From NCBI GenBank assembly GCA_963824805.1, contig CAWGQZ010000076.1:1-17601 (forward strand): a stretch of 17,601 bases of DNA. Direction: 5' to 3'. The DNA is from DATBAT01 sp963824805 (GTDB lineage Bacteria > Acidobacteriota > Terriglobia > Terriglobales > Acidobacteriaceae). This document shows positions 14,486 to 17,601 of the stretch, piece after piece; positions within the stretch are counted from its first letter, which is position 1, and each line of letters opens with the position of its first letter. A model generated the notes under the pieces. It was not told the origin of the DNA and made no database searches. It saw nothing but the letters and a program-made list of their open reading frames with translations. The position numbers were made by a program, and so were the translations under genes.

Positions 14486-16351
14486 TCAATTGGATATTCC
14501 GGGCTGAATTCCAAGAAGGTGGTTGGCCGCCGATTGAGCCCTTGCCAAGTCTGCCGAGTTCTTTTGGGCGCGGTCCCGCGCAACTTGGGCATCAACAGTG
14601 CGTCCTGTTTTTTGCAACGCGGCCGCGAGCAATAACAGGCGGAGATCGGTAGGCTGAACTGCCACCGCGCGGCCCAATAGGGTAGCGGCTTTTTCCGGAT
14701 CGTCGCGGTAAGCGATGATGCCGCTTCCAACCAGCGCAATAACTTCGCTGGGGTCAGCCTGCAAAGATGCCACGAAGCTCTGACTTGCCAGAGTTCGATC
14801 GCCTTTTTGAAGCTGGATCGATCCGAAATGGGCGAGGGCGGATGCCCGCAGGGTGAGCTCCGAGCTTTGGGACGCCAGCTTGAACTGCCGGGCTGCCCCG
14901 TCTATGTGCCCGTGTTGTTCCTCAAAAATTCCCAGCGCAAGTACCTGTGAAGGCTCATAGGCGTGTAGTTGCTCGGCCGCTTCAAAATGGACGATGGCTT
15001 CGTCGGCACGACCATGCCGCGCGAGCGTGTCGGCGAGATTAGTGTGGGCCGTATAGTTTTTCTCCGTGACTGCCAGTGCGCGCGTCCAAAGCGTCTCGCT
15101 GTCTTTCCAGTAGCCCAATTGACGATAGGTCACTATGGCGAGCGCAATCAGTATGGCCGCCAAACCGGCGGTTCGAAAGGATGGGCTGATGTTCCACCGA
15201 TCCAGAATTTCTGCCGATCCCCAAACCACCATCACCAGAACTCCGATGAGCGGTAAGTAGGCATAGCGGTCGGCCATGGCTTGCTGGCCGACTTGCACCA
15301 GGCCAATCATGGGAACCAAGGTCCCTAAGAACCAAAGCCAACCAACCGGCAGATAGCGATGTTTCCTTTGCCATACCACCAGTCCGGTGATGATCAATAA
15401 GAGTGCTGCCGCGGCGATTGCCTGCCAAAGCGGAATCGAATTTTCAGGATGAGGGTAAATTGGAGACAGCCGCGATGGCCAAAACGCATTGGCCACATAA
15501 CGGAGATAAGCGCTACACGCGTTTTCAATCCGGACTAGAACAGGAAATTCAGCTAGGGTGCGAACTGCATCCCCAGATCTCTGGGCCTGCAAGGTGACAA
15601 AGGCGCTGCCGGCAGAAAGCAGCAATAGAGGAAGCTTTTCAATGGAGAGCCATAGGAGTGATGCCGGGCGCTCTGAACCGAATGGTTCCAGCCGCTGCAG
15701 CGGCCAGTAGTCCCATAAGAGCAATACCAGCGGAAGAGTGATCACCTGGGGCTTGGCCATCAGCCCGAGTGCAAAGCACAGCGCCACCAGTCCGTATCTG
15801 CCGATCGTCTGTTTCTCGGCGAATTTCCCATACACATAAAGGGCCAAGAGGAAGAAGAACATGCTGAGCACGTTCTTGCGCTCGGCGATCCAAGCGACAC
15901 TTTCGACATTCAGCGGATGAATCGCCCACAGCGCTGCCACCGCCCAACTCAGCCAAGTCCGGCGAGTTGCGGACAGGAGCAACAAGAACAACAGCAGCGC
16001 ATTGGCGGTGTGAAATAGCAGATTTACATAGTGGGGACCGGCGGGACTAAGCTGGAAGAGCTGGCAGTCAAGTGCATGCGACAACCAAGTAAGAGGATGC
16101 CAGTTGCCGGCGTCAAAGGTGATGAAGGCCCATTGGATGGTTTCCCAGCGTATGCCCTGCTGGACGTGAGGATTGTTGATGACATATTGCGGGTCGTCGA
16201 AGTTGATAAAGCCGGCCGATGCTGCCCGGTGATAGAGCAGGAGCGAAACCATCGTAAGCAGCAGGCATAACATGAGCCTTTGCCTGGCGGGCAAACACAG
16301 CTGCTTTGGAGGTTGGGGATCGACGGCCGAGACTGCCAAATTTCGATGCAT
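14486..16351 (-). CDS. TMTC-like polytopic membrane protein with C-terminal TPRs, putative GT-C glycosyltransferase
   Basis: The 621-residue protein has an N-terminal membrane part of about nine to eleven helices (about 25-410) and a soluble C-terminal TPR domain (about 425-605: YTAHTNLADTLARHGRADEA, HFEAAEQLHAYEPSQ, GIFEEQHGHIDGAARQFKLA, LQADPSEVIALVGSG). The first loop carries FINFDDPQYVINN (acidic pair D52-D53), where GT-C mannosyltransferases have catalytic acids. NWHPLTWLSH (83-92), HPLNVESVAWIAERKN (145-160) and MADRYAYLP (359-367) are typical of the TMTC/DUF1736 group. Eukaryotic TMTCs are O-mannosyltransferases. For bacterial members the activity is inferred. Lying between two pilin genes, it is a candidate pilin-glycosylating enzyme. 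ATG 16351 has no strong ribosome site. The terminator at 16411-16448 separates it from the upstream pilin, so it needs read-through or its own promoter. Confidence 0.85.
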   Translation of the reverse strand: MHRNLAVSAVDPQPPKQLCLPARQRLMLCLLLTMVSLLLYHRAASAGFINFDDPQYVINNPHVQQGIRWETIQWAFITFDAGNWHPLTWLSHALDCQLFQLSPAGPHYVNLLFHTANALLLFLLLLSATRRTWLSWAVAALWAIHPLNVESVAWIAERKNVLSMFFFLLALYVYGKFAEKQTIGRYGLVALCFALGLMAKPQVITLPLVLLLWDYWPLQRLEPFGSERPASLLWLSIEKLPLLLLSAGSAFVTLQAQRSGDAVRTLAEFPVLVRIENACSAYLRYVANAFWPSRLSPIYPHPENSIPLWQAIAAAALLLIITGLVVWQRKHRYLPVGWLWFLGTLVPMIGLVQVGQQAMADRYAYLPLIGVLVMVVWGSAEILDRWNISPSFRTAGLAAILIALAIVTYRQLGYWKDSETLWTRALAVTEKNYTAHTNLADTLARHGRADEAIVHFEAAEQLHAYEPSQVLALGIFEEQHGHIDGAARQFKLASQSSELTLRASALAHFGSIQLQKGDRTLASQSFVASLQADPSEVIALVGSGIIAYRDDPEKAATLLGRAVAVQPTDLRLLLLAAALQKTGRTVDAQVARDRAQKNSADLARAQSAANHLLGIQPGISN

Positions 16352-16410
16352 GGTGGTTCACTATAAAGAGTTGCAACCGCCGGCCGCATAGAAATGAGCT
16401 CTATGTCGCT

Positions 16411-16448
16411 AAAAAATTAAGGGAGCAACGAAACCTCCGTTGCTCCCT
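16411..16448 (-). terminator. Rho-independent terminator after the distal pilin gene
   Basis: On the minus strand AGGGAGCAACG (16448-16438) pairs perfectly with CGTTGCTCCCT (16430-16420) around a seven-base loop, followed by TTAATTTTTT. It starts about 38 bases after the pilin stop. It should make the pilin mostly monocistronic, as is common for abundant major pilins. Confidence 0.9.
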
Positions 16449-16485
16449 ATGGTCGAATGCCTCGCCGAAGATTCGGCCAGGGTTA

Positions 16486-16983
16486 TTAGATGGCCGTGTA
16501 GGTCAAGCAAGTGGCCGGGGCAACCACCGGCACGTTGTTGTTAGTCGTGATCTTGCGGACCACCGCATCTTCATTGGAGCAGAAGCTGGCAACGCCGGCC
16601 TGGTTCCAAACCTTCGGTGCCGCACCAGCGGTGTAGGTGGTGTTGGTAGGCGCCGCGACCGCGAAGATATAACCGCCCTTTGCGTTGGCGGCAGTGGTTG
16701 CGTTTGAGAGTGAAAAGTCAATCAAGCAAGCATTCGTTGAGGAAGGCGTGCAAGCACCCGCCGCGCCGTTGCCAAGCTGCGGCAAGGTGGCAGCCGTGAC
16801 GTTGTAAGCCGACTGGTAGCTGATCTCAGCGGTGTTGATGGTACGGATCGCGCTAGCCGCGCCAGATTCATTGGCCGCCATCTTGGCGCGCAGCAAGTTC
16901 GGAATCGCGATTGCGGCGATGATCAGGATGATCGCCACCACGATCAGCAACTCGATAAGTGAAAAACCCTTTTGTTTACGCAT
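16486..16983 (-). CDS. pilA: Type IV major pilin, distal paralogue
   Basis: This 165-residue prepilin has the classic six-residue leader MRKQKG, then FSLIELLIVVAIILIIAAIA with E5, and IPNLLRAKMAANESGAASAI. The mature length is 159 residues with cysteines at mature positions 72, 80, 129 and 153. The globular domain is rich in Thr, Asn and Ala (SNATTAANAKGG, ITTNNNVPVV), which would offer many O- or N-linked modification sites. ATG 16983 has a GGAGAAGAGGG ribosome site about 11 bases upstream. It has its own promoter candidate and a strong terminator. Of the two pilins it has the better expression signals, so it is the likelier major subunit. Confidence 0.95.
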   Translation of the reverse strand: MRKQKGFSLIELLIVVAIILIIAAIAIPNLLRAKMAANESGAASAIRTINTAEISYQSAYNVTAATLPQLGNGAAGACTPSSTNACLIDFSLSNATTAANAKGGYIFAVAAPTNTTYTAGAAPKVWNQAGVASFCSNEDAVVRKITTNNNVPVVAPATCLTYTAI

Positions 16984-17047
16984 TTCTGTATTGTCCCTCT
17001 TCTCCGTTTAAGTTGGTCATAGTGACCCGATTGGCCTGTATGTTCGC

Positions 17048-17077
17048 ATTTTACTTTCCATCGGCGACAGTTACCAA
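17048..17077 (-). promoter_or_regulatory. Candidate sigma-70 promoter of the distal pilin gene
   Basis: On the minus strand TTGGTA (17077-17072) and TAAAAT (17053-17048) are separated by 18 bases. The hexamers match consensus at four and five of six positions. The predicted start of transcription would give a leader of roughly 55-60 bases before ATG 16983. Confidence 0.4.
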
Positions 17078-17176
17078 AGTTCGCAGAGAAAGCTGATTAA
17101 GCCTTTTGTTTTCAACTTATCGTTTAACTTGCGTCACAAATCTTGCCGGCCTAATCGTAGTCCAATTCAAGGGCGT

Positions 17177-17215
17177 TTGTGTCATATTTTGTCGCCGTGC
17201 TGACAAGTTGTGTCA
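17177..17215. repeat. Direct repeats TTGTGTCA upstream of the distal pilin
   Basis: TTGTGTCA occurs at 17177-17184 and 17208-17215, 31 bases apart (about three helical turns). The related half-site TTGTC (17189-17193) and its inverse TGACAA (17201-17206) lie between them. The position, about 100-140 bases upstream of the candidate pilin promoter, suits an activator site. It may instead be chance. Confidence 0.35.
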
Positions 17216-17292
17216 ATTTGGAACAGGCCCGAGAATGTGCCACTGGAATTCTTCCAGGAAGCCACTCAGGGGCCCACTAACTATTAAGACGC

Positions 17293-17601
17293 TCAAAACA
17301 GGGAGAGTTGCGCGGCTTTTTTTGAGAGCGGAGGCCGTTTGTCGTAGCGCTCGTAGCTGTTGTAGATGCCGTACTTGACGCGCAACCGCTGCATGAGCTG
17401 GGATAGCCGTGAGCCGTAAGCTTTGGGCAGAAAGGCTTTATCTTGATAGCGCTGGCGGTAGCTTTGGGCCAATTCGGGGAACTCCTTTTCCAGAAATGGC
17501 ATAAACACCGCCGCTGAACACGGTTTGAGAAACAATGGGTTAGCGAAGATATATTTGCCTTTTACCTGCGCGGTGGCATTTACCAAGGCCTCCAGGTCTC
17601 G
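17293..17601 (-). CDS. Radical SAM family protein, C-terminal end (runs off the window)
   Basis: Only about 102 C-terminal residues are present and the frame stays open to the window end. The sequence (KYIFANPLFLKPCSAAVFMP, FLEKEFPELAQSYRQRYQDK, SRLSQLMQRLRVKYGI) matches the C-terminal region of the PA0069/Rv2578c-type radical SAM proteins related to spore photoproduct lyase-like enzymes. The CxxxCxxC cluster motif would lie outside the window, so the call rests on the tail alone. The stop is TGA at 17293-17295. It precedes the distal pilin on the same strand by about 310 bases and is probably a separate transcription unit. Confidence 0.65.
   Translation of the reverse strand, partial: RDLEALVNATAQVKGKYIFANPLFLKPCSAAVFMPFLEKEFPELAQSYRQRYQDKAFLPKAYGSRLSQLMQRLRVKYGIYNSYERYDKRPPLSKKAAQLSLF

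Larger units (their letters stand above)
16984..17292. other. Intergenic control region upstream of the distal pilin
   Basis: This 309-base A/T-richer gap has no convincing gene. Read on the minus strand it holds a promoter candidate (17048-17077), a long leader with the pilin ribosome site, and a cluster of TTGTGTCA-type motifs (17177-17215). A 6-bp hairpin (CTGGAA-TTC-TTCCAG, 17243-17257) lies between the radical SAM gene and the promoter without a U-tract. No site with sigma-54 GG-N10-GC spacing was found. Confidence 0.5.

Noticed and set aside
17221..17260. TGGCAC element resembling a sigma-54 -24 box upstream of the pilin
   Set aside because: The spacing to the next GC is 11 and not 10 bases, and the -12 element is poor.
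17106..17378. 90-codon plus-strand frame in the pilin upstream region
   Set aside because: It runs through the promoter region and into the antisense of the radical SAM gene, with no ribosome site or family pattern.

Overview
The window looks like chromosomal DNA from a diderm, soil-type bacterium, most probably an Acidobacteriota member. This is inferred from the moderately high G+C, the LolA-type periplasmic lipoprotein carrier, the gene content and order of the type IV pilus (T4P) locus, the long 'FSLIELLIVVAIILIIAAIAIP' pilins and the multispanning TMTC-like TPR protein. No tRNA, rRNA, CRISPR array, transposase or phage gene was seen.

Region 1 (about 1-2660) holds small housekeeping or unrelated genes. 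They are a badly broken alpha/beta-hydrolase (esterase) gene on the minus strand (200-1096), an NTF2/SnoaL-like gene on the plus strand with one frameshift (about 1232-1596), a 90-residue two-helix membrane protein (minus, 1738-2010) and an A-type Fe-S carrier (IscA/ErpA) gene on the plus strand. The carrier gene has an excellent ribosome site and ATG but a one-base frameshift in its leader, and it ends at a strong terminator (2630-2667). Three neighbouring genes carry indels while the next 15 kb shows none. That is either local decay or a stretch of poor sequence.

Region 2 (2678-9409) is the T4P machine, all on the minus strand and transcribed right to left: pilC (inner-membrane platform), pilB (extension ATPase), then the tightly packed alignment complex pilM-pilN-pilO-pilP. 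It ends in an unusual pseudopilin-like gene that lacks the E5 residue and has long Gly/Met/Gln/Phe-rich low-complexity regions. No pilQ secretin, pilT retraction ATPase or pilD peptidase lies in the window.

Region 3 (9533-13674, minus) holds lolA, a SAM-dependent methyltransferase and a translationally coupled three-gene unit: ABC ATPase, ABC-2 permease and a membrane-anchored TPR protein. An ABC transporter beside pilin genes recalls the PilG/PilH/PilI set of Myxococcus xanthus, which is needed for pilus biogenesis.

Region 4 (13801-16983, minus) has two paralogous major-pilin genes flanking a TMTC-like membrane glycosyltransferase/TPR gene. Both mature pilins are 159 residues with near-identical cysteine positions. 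A strong terminator follows the distal pilin. The right edge carries the C-terminal end of a radical SAM protein.

Together regions 2-4 read as a nearly complete pilus assembly island: pilin subunits with a candidate modifying enzyme, a dedicated ABC system, the motor and platform, and the alignment complex.
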